A stretch of DNA of 64,000 nt from positions 1 to 64,000 of the forward strand of contig JAKUCV010002171.1 of assembly GCA_028386065.3 (NCBI GenBank). The letters are read 5' to 3'. The translations under genes and the position numbers were made by a program. Numbering within the stretch: the stretch's first letter is position 1; the number at the start of each line of letters is the position of its first letter. This DNA comes from Turnera subulata (lineage: Eukaryota > Streptophyta > Magnoliopsida > Malpighiales > Passifloraceae). Positions 12,305-22,884 of the stretch are shown here, piece after piece. The notes beneath the pieces are model-generated. The model made no database searches. It was given only the letters and a program-made list of their open reading frames with translations, and was not told where the DNA came from.

Positions 12305-12428
12305 TTTGGCGGAAGATTTTGGATTTTTTTTTATCGAGTTTTCTTTTTTTCCTCTCGTGATTTGGCGCCTTGGCGGGCAGAATGGTAATGGGCTTCTGCG
12401 TTTGGGCCAAGTGATCAGAGTTTGGGCT
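12305..12428 (-). promoter_or_regulatory. NASP promoter: E2F-like and site II motifs
   Basis: Upstream of the minus-strand NASP start are two matches to the E2F consensus TTTSSCGS (TTTGGCGG at 12305-12312 and TTTGGCGC at 12361-12368). There are also three TGGGCY site II motifs (12389-12394, 12403-12408, 12423-12428). All lie 140-270 bp from the ATG. E2F control fits an S-phase histone chaperone. Motif matches only; binding is inferred. Confidence 0.5.
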
Positions 12429-14559
12429 TCTGTGAAAGATATGAGAAAATACTAGTAGGGTTTAGTCCGCTCAATCCGAGTTTGGGCACCCGATGATATG
12501 ACGCTTAACATTTTGACCAATTGCATCTGCCGTCGGTCTCCGCATGTGGGTTTGGGTTTCTCCGTTCTCGTCAAATTCGTTTAAACTTGGTCTAAAACCC
12601 CGGACGTTACAACATTTAGGCAGCGTTTGGACCCCGGGTATGGGACAGGCGCGATGGGCCTAAATTTTAGAGGCCCGATGTTTGGACTGCGGGCGGGATT
12701 ATATGATGGATTCGAGTCCAACGTGCGTTGGACTAAAACCAGAAATCTTGTCCTCTCCCAGACCCCGAAATAGAACAAATGTCCTTGGACAGCACTGTTC
12801 ACATTCTGACTTTCCCCTCATTAATTTTTTCAAAATGTCAAAAAAATCAAGGATATTAAAACATGAAAAATATCAAAAATTACTCATTCCTCTCTCTCTC
12901 TTCTCCCCCGACTCCTCTCTTCCTCTCGGCCTCTCATTTCTCTCTTTCTTTTTTTTTTTTGTTTCTTCATCTTCCTCTCATTTCTTTTTCTCCATATCTT
13001 TTTTTTTTCCTCGACGTCTCTGGGTCTCCAAATCTGCTTGTGGTGGCGGCACAATAACAAAGGAAGAGGAGGGAAAGTGGGGAGAGAAGGAGAGGAGGAA
13101 GAGAGAAGGAGGATGACAGTGGTGGTAGAGTTGGGTTTTTCAGGTATGGTTATGATTCTCGAATTTTATTGGAGCTGTTGTGTGGGTTGCAACCAAACTT
13201 CTCCTAAGGGAAAAAGATGGGACGATTTAGTTTCAAAAACTATTAATTTAGACCTTGGAATTCTTTGGATTTTTTTTTTTGTAATTTGGCCGCGGCGTAA
13301 ACGAATAATGAATTGTAGTTTTTGTTTTCTAACGATTGATTGGGATTGTGCTTAATACAATTGCGATTTTAGATTTTTGGAGATTTTTGAATTCAATTCC
13401 TAAGGAAATTTTTGTCCATGTATATATATTTATAGTTTTATCATAACATTTCATTTTTTCCATTTGTAATTGATACTAAATGGACCCAATGATGTATTTG
13501 CTTGCAATACCATTGTAGTTATAGATGGGTAAAGCCGACAAAACAAAGGTAGGTGATTGCTCAAGAGAGTGGAAGAGGTAGGTTGTCGCTCATATGTGAT
13601 TGCTTGCAATACTCTCATTGAAACCCTCTATCAGCATCAGGTCGAGGAAAGTCAATGATGTTTTAGCCCTCTTCTCCCAAATGACATAGGTATTTCACCT
13701 AATGTTTACACTAATAACGCTTAGGTTCAAGGCCTTTGCAGTAGTGGTCAATAGGATGAAGTTGAGAGTTTGTTGCCTAAAATGTTGGATTTGAATATCA
13801 CTCAAGATGTAGTTACTTTCACTATCTTTGTTGATGCATTCTCCAAACAAGCATATGGTTTCGAATGTCGATTTTCTAGTCAATGCAATGGTTGAATGGG
13901 GTAGGGTGATAAACCACCTGAGTCACACTGTTTCTTGCGAGTGGAAAGAACCGGAGAGTCGCTATCAATCTCCGGTACCAGTTCTTCCATTGAGTTTAAC
14001 CAGCCAGTGAACCCTCCTTGCTATAATTTTTGCACTTCTCCTAATTTTAGTTTCTGAAGCTTTCTTCTTTTTGCTTGTTGTAGCATCTGAGATCTCATTC
14101 TATAGCTGTTCTTTTTGTGTATTATGAACCTCCACCACTTCAGTTTGTATACCATCCTCAGTCACTTCAGTATATTTTATATTTTGCGCTTTGTTTGTAT
14201 AGATTTGTTGCTCATCCTTCTTAGTGGTTGCATCGTTAGCAGTCTATTTTTTTTTACCTGGGTAGTACTTATCCACCACTTCTTTTGTGCGCATCCATAG
14301 CCCGAGGCTTAAGACTAATACCATTTCAATACCCTCATTTGTTCTTGGTGGTCTAGTACATTTATGAGTGATCCTGGCGTATCTATACTAGAACTCTCCG
14401 ATACGTTCATATTTAATCTTAACTTAATGCTTTCGCCTCAGCTTATCTTCCACATGGATTTCAGGTACCGGAGGGCTCTAGTAAGAATTCATCCTTATGG
14501 GAACAAAACATGGAAGCTCAGGGCCAACCCGCATTTAAGGATAACAACGGGCCTAGACT
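12429..14559. other. Intergenic with low-complexity tracts
   Basis: There is a pyrimidine-rich stretch at 12880-13015 followed by a GA-rich stretch at 13060-13110. The segment 12620-12810 has TTTGGAC repeats reminiscent of DNA-transposon ends, but I found no matching inverted partner. No convincing gene. Confidence 0.45.
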
Positions 14560-14700
14560 AATCCAGTTCATAGCATGATTGGAACCATAAAGGTTAGCGC
14601 CACTAACCCCTAGAATATTGCATTCCCAAGACTCGAACTGGAGATCCCTTGATTAAGCTAGAACAACTCCAACGAGTTGATCTAACCCATTGGGGTTAAC
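14560..14700 (-). mobile_element. Possible tRNA-derived SINE remnant
   Basis: On the minus strand, AGTTCGAGTCT (14629-14639) matches the RNA polymerase III B box. About 40 bases upstream lies a weak A-box-like GGGTTAGATCAACTCG (about 14672-14694). The spacing and the non-folding remainder fit a SINE head rather than a tRNA gene. The tail and target duplications were not identified. Confidence 0.35.
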
Positions 14701-15840
14701 ATTATACTTATATGGCACTCTTTTCTATTCGCATATTAATTATAGAAGAAAGCACCAATATACTTATATGGCACTCTTTTATTTTTTATTGTTTTTCCAT
14801 AGGGTAAATGCATATTTTAGGGTCCGTACTATTCTAATTGTCCCTTTTAGGGGTCTGTACTATTTTTTGACCCTTTTATATGCCCATACTATTATACATT
14901 GTCCCTTTTAGGGGTCTCGGTCAGTTCCGAAGCTGACGTGGATTGCCCGGGCAGGCACTGGGTCGAACGCACTCTAATTGAGTGACACGTGACCGCGCGT
15001 GAGCGCCTGTGTAACCAACTCGACATGTAGGGCCCACTTATCATTTTTTCCCTAGATTCGATTTTCTTTAATTCTTATTTGTATTTTTAAAATTAAATAA
15101 ACATATTTTTTTAAAAAAAAAAGAGGTTGCCCTCCACTAACTAAAACCATCAGTAGAGACACACTTCAATTCCCCAGTCCCTCAATCCCTCAATTCCCCA
15201 ATCCCTCAATCCCTCGTCTTCCTCCCCACCATTCTAACAGACGCAACCACTATCACTAATAACAAATCCCGCGGCTCAAATAACCGTGCTCATCGGACCA
15301 ACGACAGCAAAAACAGGGACGAATAGATTCATCCACGAAATCAAACAAATCCAACAAAATCAGCATAATCTAAGGAGAGGACGAAGAGATCCATTCACAA
15401 AGAAAACGGATCCAACAAGATCCAACAAATCAAGTAATGAATCAATGAACAAAATTACAGGTAGGCGGGGAAAGGAGAAGAGCCGGGTTTGCTCAGATCC
15501 GGTTAGGTTCGAGATGGATCCATCCCGATCCGTGGTGGCCCTCAAAAGCTGCTCCTATAGACGCCGTAGCCACCATCGTCGTCGCATTCTCCTCGGTCGA
15601 CAACGACCCACGCCAGCGCTTCAGGTGGAGGAGTTGCCGCTAACAGCCCCTGTCGCCGCTGTTTTTCGTGCAAGAACCACCAGGCACACCTTTGACCCTC
15701 CGCCTCAAATCGCTGCCGAGCGCCAGGAAAGCCCAGAACTCCGTCGGAAGCTTTGCCACTGCTCACCACGCCTCGCCGGAGACAGATAGAATGGAGGACG
15801 AGCAGACCTCGGGGTGAGCCGCCGCTGACCGTGCTGAACC

Positions 15841-16058
15841 GTCGGGTCGATTAACCCGTTGTTGGTCAGGGCTTTGAGGAGGAAGTGGCCCGAGAGCCCC
15901 ACGCGCTTATGCCCCTTCAGGTCGATCGCGAAGATCTTCACGTGGCGATCGGAGACCTTGGTAGAGCCGGTGGAGGAGGCGGTGGTGGCAGTGGCAGTGG
16001 TGGTGTGATGGGCGAGGAGGGAGAGGGACGGGAGGTGGTAGATTTGGGAGGAGGGCAT
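15841..16058 (-). pseudogene. Captured fragment of a 2Fe-2S ferredoxin-like gene (outer MULE)
   Basis: The minus frame reads from a Met at 16058 through LPSLSLLAHH, then KVSDRHVKIFAIDLKG, and on to LLKALTNNGLIDP near 15841. I recognise this as the presequence and first part of a conserved plant 2Fe-2S ferredoxin-like mitochondrial protein (Arabidopsis At3g07480-like). The cysteine ligands that would follow are absent; the frame continues into unrelated sequence. The match is from memory and needs a search. Confidence 0.5.
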
Positions 16059-16444
16059 GTGGAGAGTATTTTTTTTGGATGGGTTCATTGTTGTTAATTA
16101 TCCCTATTCTATTGTTGTTTTTTTTTTGCCAAAAACATTTATGTTTTTTAAAGTATTCAATTAGTTTCATAATAAAATTTGTTAAAAAAATAATAAAAAA
16201 AGAAAACATATAATAGTATTGGATTTTTTTGGCGTGGGAATCTGGGTGGAGTTTATTACGAATGGGATTTTTTTCTTTTTTTTGTTTTATGTATTTGTTA
16301 AATCAAGAAAAGATGAATTTTATAATCTAAAGAAAATCAGATTTTGGGGAAAAACTTGAGAGTGGGACCTACAAATTTTCTTGGTGAACCTAAGAAAAGT
16401 TTATTTCATTTTTTTAAAATTTTTTAAATTTTATGTATTTATTA

Positions 16445-18228
16445 GGGTAAATGCATATATTGGGGTCTGTACTATTTAAAATATCCCTTTTAGGGGTCTA
16501 TACTATTTTTTGCCCCTTTTGTATGCCTATACTATTCGATTTTGTTCTTTTTAGGGGTCTGGGTCAGCCCCCCTCTGACGTGGACTGCCCGGGCAGGCAC
16601 TGAGTCAAACGCGCCGTAATATAATGACACGTGTCAGCGCGTAAGCGCGTGTTGCACACACGTTGCCAACTCGGATTGTGGGGCCCACTTCGCATTTTCG
16701 TCCCCAGGATCTATTTTCTTTAAACGGATTTATAAAACTAAATTTAAATATTAATACTTTTTTTAAAAAAAAATTAAACTAACCTCCACTGATCAAAACG
16801 ATCAACAGAGGCGCACCACTGTCTTCCTCCCACCACCATCGCACCTTCCCCTTCCTTTCCATGTTCGCCGCTTCCCCCACCTCCCTCCACCACCTTTACC
16901 AACAACCACCATTCTAACAAACGCAACCATCATCACCAATAACAAATCCAAATCAAAACCCATTAACAAATACAAAATCCGATTATAACCAAATCAAATT
17001 ATCAAATAAAACAAACATCTTCCTCTCCATCCATGGCTGCCACTTCCCTCAACAATCCATATCCACCAAAGACGATAATTGAAAAGGCCATGTACACAGC
17101 AACCGAAAACAATAATTTGTGTGATTTTAAAATGGATAGAGGGTGTGAGGGAGTTGTTGCCTAACTAATCTTGCTTGACCTGAGGTTGTTCTGCATCTCT
17201 ATGGCCATGAGATTTACACAGCACAACGCTCTGGCTTGAGGAGGCCCTTGAGGAGGGAGTGGCTCGAGAGCCTCACGATCACGTGCCGGGTCGACCGCGA
17301 AGATCTTCACGAGGCGATCGGAGACCTTGGCGGAGTCGGTGGAGGAGGCAGGGGCTGGGGCGGTGGCGGTGTGACGAGCACGGAGGGAGAGGGATGGGAG
17401 GCGGTGGCTTTGGGAGGAGGGAAGAAGAAGAGAAAGAAGAGGAAGAAGAAGAGGAGGTGGAGGTGGAGATGGAGGAGGAGGAGTGGAGGCGTCGCCTCGC
17501 TGCATCGGCGGAGAGAGACAGACCGGGGGCGAGGCAGGGGGCGCGGTGGCTGCTGGTGCTGGTGCTGCAGACGTCGGCGGCCGTTGCAAGCAGAACAGGG
17601 CGGCGAGCGAGGGTGCGAAGAGGACGGCCGATCGACGACGTGACGGCGGATTGGAGAGGATGGGAAGAGCAGCGACCGTCGGGTTGGTGGTCTCGGGTCA
17701 GCGGCGGCTTGGCGAGGAGGTGGCAGTGGCGACTGTGGTGGTCTCTGGCCGGCGCGGCTTGGTGAGAAGGTGGTAGAGGCGGCGGGTTTGGGGAAAGCAG
17801 AGGAGGAAGAAGAGGGGGAAGGGAAAGAGAAAGGAGAAGGAGGTGGGCTGCTCATCGTTTTTTTTTCAAATTAAATGGCGCCTCTGCTGGTCGTTTTGAT
17901 CGGTGGAGGTTAGCCTCTTTTTTTTTTCATTTCTTCATAATGTAAAAAATTTAATTAACGAAAAAAAGAATTTTGGAAGGAAATATGGGAGGTGGGCCCC
18001 ACATGCCTTGCTGTTAACGAGTGTAAGAGACGTGCTGCCACGTGTCGTCCGTTTAGCACGCGTTTGAGCAAATCGCTGCTCGGGCAGTCCACGTCAGATG
18101 AGGGGCTGACCCAGACCCCTAAAAGGGACGATATCTAATAGTATAGGCATATAAAAGGGACATAAAATTGTACAGACCCCTAAAAGGGACAAATTAAATA
18201 GTACGGACCCCAATATATGCATTTACCC
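16445..18228. mobile_element. Inner Mutator-like element, nested in the outer one
   Basis: A 1,784-bp element with terminal inverted repeats of about 360 bp (16445-16820 and 17873-18228). It is flanked by a perfect 9-bp target duplication TATTTATTA (16436-16444 and 18229-18237), the diagnostic length for Mutator-like elements. Its inverted repeats belong to the same family as the outer element. The interior (16820-17870) is GC- and GA-rich and holds a captured host-gene piece. No transposase is visible. Confidence 0.9.
17238..17425 (-). pseudogene. Second captured copy of the ferredoxin-like fragment (inner MULE)
   Basis: The minus frame contains HRLPSLSLRARH and AKVSDRLVKIFAVDP, parallel to the fragment at 15841-16058. 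Compared with that copy, a short deletion after the VDP codons moves the reading frame, and the LLKAL-type segment continues in another frame. Nucleotide similarity between the two copies is obvious on both sides of the break. Same tentative source gene as the outer copy. Confidence 0.5.
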
Positions 18229-18520
18229 TATTTATTAAATAAAAAACAAGATGAATTTCTAATATAAGGAAAATCAGATTTTGGAGTAAAAAGGGGAGTG
18301 GGCCCATATGCACTGCTGTTACACACGTTGCCACGTGTCGCCAAATTAGAGCACGTTTAATGCACTTCCCATCCGGTCACTCCACGTCAGCTTTGGAACT
18401 GACCGAGACCCCTAAAAAGGACAATGTACAATAGTATGGGTATACAAAAGGGTAAAAAATAGTATAAACCCCCTAAAAGGGACAAATAGTACACTACAAA
18501 CCCAATATATGCATTTACCC

Positions 18521-18732
18521 TTTTTTCATATGAAACTTAATTTAGAATGAAAAAATTAAGAGAAAGCGGTTTTTTTTTTATATTTAAATAAAGCGGAGTT
18601 TAGGAATTGCCGTTAGTTAGATAGTAATAAACCCACGTTACACGCGTTAATCATATATATAAGCAACTAGTTCAAAAAATACACCACCCCAGAGACGCTG
18701 ACCACACAATCTCAATCAACAAGTTCAATCTA
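18521..18732 (+). promoter_or_regulatory. Promoter and leader of the plastid protein gene
   Basis: An AT-rich TATA-like run CATATATATAAG (18652-18663) lies about 70 bp before the ATG at 18733. The outer MULE ends at 18520, so a transposon forms the immediate upstream border of this promoter. Confidence 0.45.
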
Positions 18733-19239
18733 ATGGCGTCCACACTCTCTCCAACTCTACTCCACCACACTCTTTCCCTCCACCGCGCGCGCACTGCGCA
18801 CCCCACCTCCTGCAAGGCGCACGCTCCTAATCCTGCGCCGCCTCCGCCGCTCCCCAACCGGAGACAGTTACTCTTCCTGCTGTCGTCCGCCCCCGCGCTG
18901 GTCGCGACGGAACGGTCGGCTCTGGCGGAGGACATCGGCCTGTTCGGGCTGAGGAGGAAGCTGAAGACGGCGGAGCAGGAGGCGGAGGAGCTCGTGAGGG
19001 AGGGGTTCGAGGCGGCGGAGAAGGGGCTGGAGTCGGCGGAGAAAGGGATTGTGACGGCGGAGAAGGGGATCGTGACGGTGGAGAAGGGGATCGAGACGGC
19101 GGAGAGGGAGATTGAGGGGGCGGTGAGCTTCGGAGGTTTGGCGCAGGCGGGGGCGGTGGCGGGAGCGGAGGTCCTTGCGGTTTTGGTGGCTACTTCTGTT
19201 GTGAATGGGATTTTGGGGCCCGAAGCAAACAAATCGTGA
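18733..19239 (+). CDS. Plastid-targeted protein with AEKG heptapeptide repeats, function unknown
   Basis: Intronless, 168 aa. The N-terminus (1-40) is Ser/Thr/His/Pro-rich with few acidic residues, as in chloroplast transit peptides. A twin Arg and a hydrophobic stretch (NRRQLLFLLSSAPALVA, 42-58) ending in SALA-ED follow, like a thylakoid Tat-type signal with an AxA-like cleavage site. Residues 72-93 are charged and helical. Residues 95-129 are five heptapeptide repeats of the type AEKGIVT. A hydrophobic segment (about 137-160) lies near the C-terminus. I think it is a conserved plant protein but cannot name it. The lumenal or thylakoid-membrane location is inferred from these signals. Confidence 0.8.
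   Translation: MASTLSPTLLHHTLSLHRARTAHPTSCKAHAPNPAPPPPLPNRRQLLFLLSSAPALVATERSALAEDIGLFGLRRKLKTAEQEAEELVREGFEAAEKGLESAEKGIVTAEKGIVTVEKGIETAEREIEGAVSFGGLAQAGAVAGAEVLAVLVATSVVNGILGPEANKS
19015..19119 (+). repeat. Five 21-bp repeats encoding AEKG-type heptapeptides
   Basis: Five consecutive 21-bp units with a GCGGAGAAGGGG-like core encode residues 95-129 of the plastid protein. Units 2 and 3 are nearly identical, which suggests expansion by slippage or unequal exchange. Confidence 0.8.
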
Positions 19240-21837
19240 GAGTGCGCATTTTGTCAAGATATGTTCGTTTTAAGCTTTAGTTGACACTATCTACTTTTAT
19301 GTTTTTGATTGGTGTAAAGCTGTAACTGCAATCCTGTATTTCTTCTGTGGCAATTAATCGACTAGAGAGCTTGTAGATTCCTTCTGTAATTGCATTTCCT
19401 CGCTTTGGTGTTCCAATCTGTGTTGTTGCTTCTTGCTTTCATCTTGTCTACTTTTGTCTTTTGTGATATGAGAAGAAGGGAACAACAGCATGATTTAAAT
19501 GCACATAAAAGATTATACTAAGTAATATAGATATGCTGTCTAAGGAAGCAAATGTGCTTAGTCGCTTAGTATTTGGGATGATCGGATAAAACAAACGTGG
19601 GTAATCTGCGCTTCTGTGCTTGCACTTCTAAATTCTACAGAGAATAGAAAAAAGATGATCGGATATAAGAAAAGTAGGTGCTCTGTACTTCTGTGCTTAC
19701 ACTTCCAAATTCTACAGAAACGACGAATGTAAGTTTTGGAGGGAGCTCCCCAGTGGACATCAGCTCGTCTGGAAAAATCTGGAAGCAGATGAAATTTTGT
19801 GGTTAGCGGAGCTCTCCTTTCCATTAAACTGATAGAAGATTTGTCAAAAGTTGTGGGGGTAAGCATTTAGGAGGTATATATAGGGGGAGATTCGAGAAAT
19901 GCTTAAATTTGTGACTGGAGAGCTTGCAAAGATGGCCTGATTACACTGAATTAGTGAAGTTGTGCGTTTATAAAAAGGAATGACCCAAAGCTTTTGTGCT
20001 CAGTTACAAATTGTCTGAGGAAGTTGTGGCAAACCTTGAAGAAGCCTGGTTACTCCAAGCTACAGCTTTCAGTCTTTTCTGGAAATTAGATATTGTCTTA
20101 GAAAGGTTCTGCTGGATCTCTTTTATCTGTAATGCAACTGAAGGTTGCAATGGTGCTGAATTGAAGTCAGTGGACTAAGTTGGTGGACCCCCACAAGGAT
20201 GTAGGACACAATATGGACAAAGGGGGAGAGGGATCATGATGTGAAGAAGATGAAGGATGAGATGGAAGAGACTACCGTTAAGACCTTGCTAGGGTGGAAA
20301 GAAAGAACTTAATGACACCTTGATTGATGTTGGCAAGAATCTCAAATGCTTTATGCTCCTTCATCCTTCTTTGTGTATAGTATACGCCTCGTGATCCACC
20401 AGGGTTTATTGTTGGATTGAATAGGCCAACTGATGAACTGGATAGAGTTTTTCAAGGGAGGGATGTCTGTGGTAGTGTTGGCTGTTCTTGGAGGATGCTG
20501 CAACTTGCAAGTCCACCCTCACTAGACTACTCTGTTGAGATGAAGTATGTATAAGGTAGCAGATTCTTCTACTTTTCACATCCTTCAGCTAGCCATTCTT
20601 TTTTGGATGTTACCTGTTTTAACTGCAACTGGAAAATTTGATGTAGCCCGTAAGTTGAAGATTCCTCGTACAGTGTAGCCTTGTGAGACTGAAACTTTAT
20701 ATGAGCTCATGAATACAAGTGCTATTTATGTACTTGATTTAACTGCATTATTTAGAGGATTTAAATTTTGCAGTGTTGCCTTACCAATATGAATGGGAAA
20801 CCCTCACAGCCTGCCTCTGTCTCTCTCTACAGGCTACAGGTTGTCTCATCTTGATCACCGGTGTTAGAATTAGATATCTGACTATACATGAACCAAACCT
20901 TCAATTGCTGCTATTGCACATGAAACATTTGGTTGAAATTTGTTTTACGTATTGGTAGGTGAAGCTCAGTTTCTGCTTGTGAATCTTAATGCAAACAGGC
21001 ATCCAAGAAGAATTGACCAAGCAACCAATTATGATTTTTTGTCCCGCTGGAATAAGTGAACTATCGTTTCTTGTTGACAAACTAAAGTGGCTAAGGTTGG
21101 AACTGATTGTGATTAATCTCCTAGCATAAACCTGTGTATATGGGAATCTACCTTCTGCAACTATGTTGTGCAGGTTATGCAGATAGTAAGTATTCTTATA
21201 GCTCATTGGTACTCTTGGGTGGAGAGCTAGAGGGGCGAGGTCTTGGATTCGTATCTCCCTTCTTCCATTTGTATTAAATGCAATCTGCAGATAACAACAG
21301 ATGGGTTGCCGATTTAGAAGATAATATCGATTTTAGCTATTACAGTGACATGAATTTGATATTTCGGAAATTTAAGTATTTTTTTTTATCGATGGAATGA
21401 AGAATATAAAGGCAGCCACTTTGCCTCATGCATAATAATTTATTGAGTTATGAAATCCAGAATGCGGAAGGAGAAAGAACTATCAAGCTCCGGGTTACAA
21501 ACTCTAATTACCGGCTGGATTTGATTCTCTAACACGGTTAGTTTGGTACGGAACCCAGGAAGAAGAAAGGAAGACAAAACAAAAGAACCCGGTTCAGGAA
21601 AAGATGTAATATTAACACAAAAGGTGGTTCGACCAAGAAATCCATTTCGGATTCATTTGGAATTTTACGACTCTGTTAATCTGTTCCTGGCAAGAAGAAA
21701 GCGACTGTACTGGATTTGGACCGTTTAAGTAGCCTCTAAAGTCTTAAACTGAGCCACTAAATAGAGTAACGTAGAGCCCAAATTATAAAGAAAACCAAAA
21801 TTACACACCACATTTTTTTTGTTTCCAAAGGAACTCC
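19240..21837. other. Intergenic, with a decayed NLR fragment
   Basis: After the 3' UTR of the plastid gene there is no continuous gene. The only recognisable coding remnant is at 20396-20512 (listed separately). The region before 21838 is the HCF164 promoter. Confidence 0.45.
20396..20512 (+). pseudogene. Relic of an RPW8-type NLR (P-loop region)
   Basis: One frame reads GFIVGLNRPTDELDRVF and, after a shift, the next reads GGMSVVVLAVLGGC. Together they resemble the stretch before and into the P-loop of RPW8-type CC-NLRs (VGL-P-ELK followed by a GGxGKT-like core). The Lys of the P-loop is lost and the frame is broken. Short, so only moderately sure. Confidence 0.4.
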
Positions 21838-22884
21838 ATGGCTACTAGTGTGACGACGTCAAACCTCTTAGTCCTCCACAGAATCCGGCCATATTTTCAA
21901 GCTTCCCGGTCTCCACAAAATCACTTTAAACCTCTTCTAAACTACCAAAACACCACCAAACTGCGCTCCAAATTCACAGTTGTAGCTTGCCAACCCAACC
22001 CCAACTCCAACCTAACGGAATCCCCCGCTACAGTACAGTCTCTTCAAAACCTCAAAAAAAGAATCGAGTTTATCTATATTATTGCCTAATCCTCTTCCTT
22101 TCCAACTATATGTCCTGCAGGAAGAAGACGACAGCAAAACCCAGGTCTCTTCTAGCTCCACCCAAGATTCTGGGTCGCCGGAATTTCCAAACAAGACCCT
22201 CAACAGGCAAATTGCAGCGGTTTCGGTAATTGCTGCCTTGGGGCTTTTCTTTTCCGGGAGGCTCGATTTCGGTGTTTCCTTGAAGGACTTGTCTGCTGCT
22301 GCATTGCCTTACGAGGAGGTACGCTGTTTATGTATACTTCACACACTTTCTCTTTGACAATAGTTCTGAATTACTTACTTATTGGGGTGGTTTTGTGTTT
22401 CTAGGCCTTATCCAATGGGAAGCCAACTGTTGTGGAGTTCTATGCGGATTGGTGTGAAGTGTGTCGGGAGTTGGCCCCTGATGTCTACAAAGTTGAACAG
22501 CAATACAGGTAACAATCTTCTGTTAATGTTGTGGGATTATATATCTGATCACTATGTTTTAAAGGTTTGTGCTTTTTTTTTTTTGCCTTCTTTTGTTTTA
22601 GGGACCGGGTGAATTTTGTGATGTTGAATGTTGACAACACAAGGTGGGAACAAGAGCTTGATGAGTTCGGCGTGGAGGGTATTCCGCACTTCGCCTTCCT
22701 CGATAAGGATGGGAATGAGGAGGGTAATGTGGTTGGTAGGCTGCCCGGGCGGTATTTCCTTGAGGATGTGGATGCTCTTGCACGCGGGGAGCCGACCGTA
22801 CCTCATGCCCGCGTTGTGGGACAGTTTTCAAATGCTGAAAAAAGGAAGGTCCGTCCGGTTGCTGCTCCAAGAAGTCATGGATAA
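21838..22884 (+). CDS. HCF164: Thioredoxin-like protein HCF164, chloroplastic
   Basis: Four exons: 21838-22032, 22121-22318, 22405-22508 and 22602-22884, giving 259 aa, the family's usual length. HCF164 is a thylakoid-anchored thioredoxin-like protein whose catalytic domain faces the lumen; it is needed for cytochrome b6f assembly and transfers reducing power across the membrane. Residues 1-60 are a transit peptide. A membrane anchor lies at about 97-112 ([16 protein letters not shown]). The redox motif WCEVC is at 147-151 in a [17 protein letters not shown] context. The conserved [15 protein letters not shown] follows. The first donor (ACA/GTACAG at 22033) is the only one that keeps the frame into exon 2; the open frame otherwise runs on to a stop at about 22087. 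Confidence 0.95.

Larger units (their letters stand above)
14802..18520. mobile_element. Outer Mutator-like element (Pack-MULE type) with long terminal inverted repeats
   Basis: The left end GGGTAAATGCATAT at 14802 is mirrored by the right end at 18520. The inverted similarity continues for at least 230 bp, including the repeated phrase CCCTTTTAGGGGTCT. The flanks are T-rich and nearly match as a 10-bp duplication (14792-14801 against 18521-18530, one mismatch). No transposase is visible, so it is non-autonomous. Inside are GC-rich segments, a captured host-gene piece (15841-16058) and a second element of the same family (16445-18228) inserted later. Confidence 0.8.

Noticed and set aside
12620..12810. 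TTTGGAC repeats and GGGCC motifs resembling the end of a DNA transposon
   Set aside because: No inverted partner or target duplication found within the next kilobases.
14629..14694. Possible tRNA gene
   Set aside because: The B box is good but the flanks do not fold into acceptor or anticodon stems; better read as a SINE-like remnant.
15286..15789. 167-codon plus-strand frame in the outer MULE
   Set aside because: Basic, Arg/Ser/Pro-rich composition without known domain; it follows GC-rich filler sequence inside a transposon.
17259..17855. Overlapping frames of 168 (+) and 182 (-) codons in the inner MULE
   Set aside because: They come from GA/GC-rich low-complexity sequence; only the captured fragment at 17238-17425 looks like a real protein.
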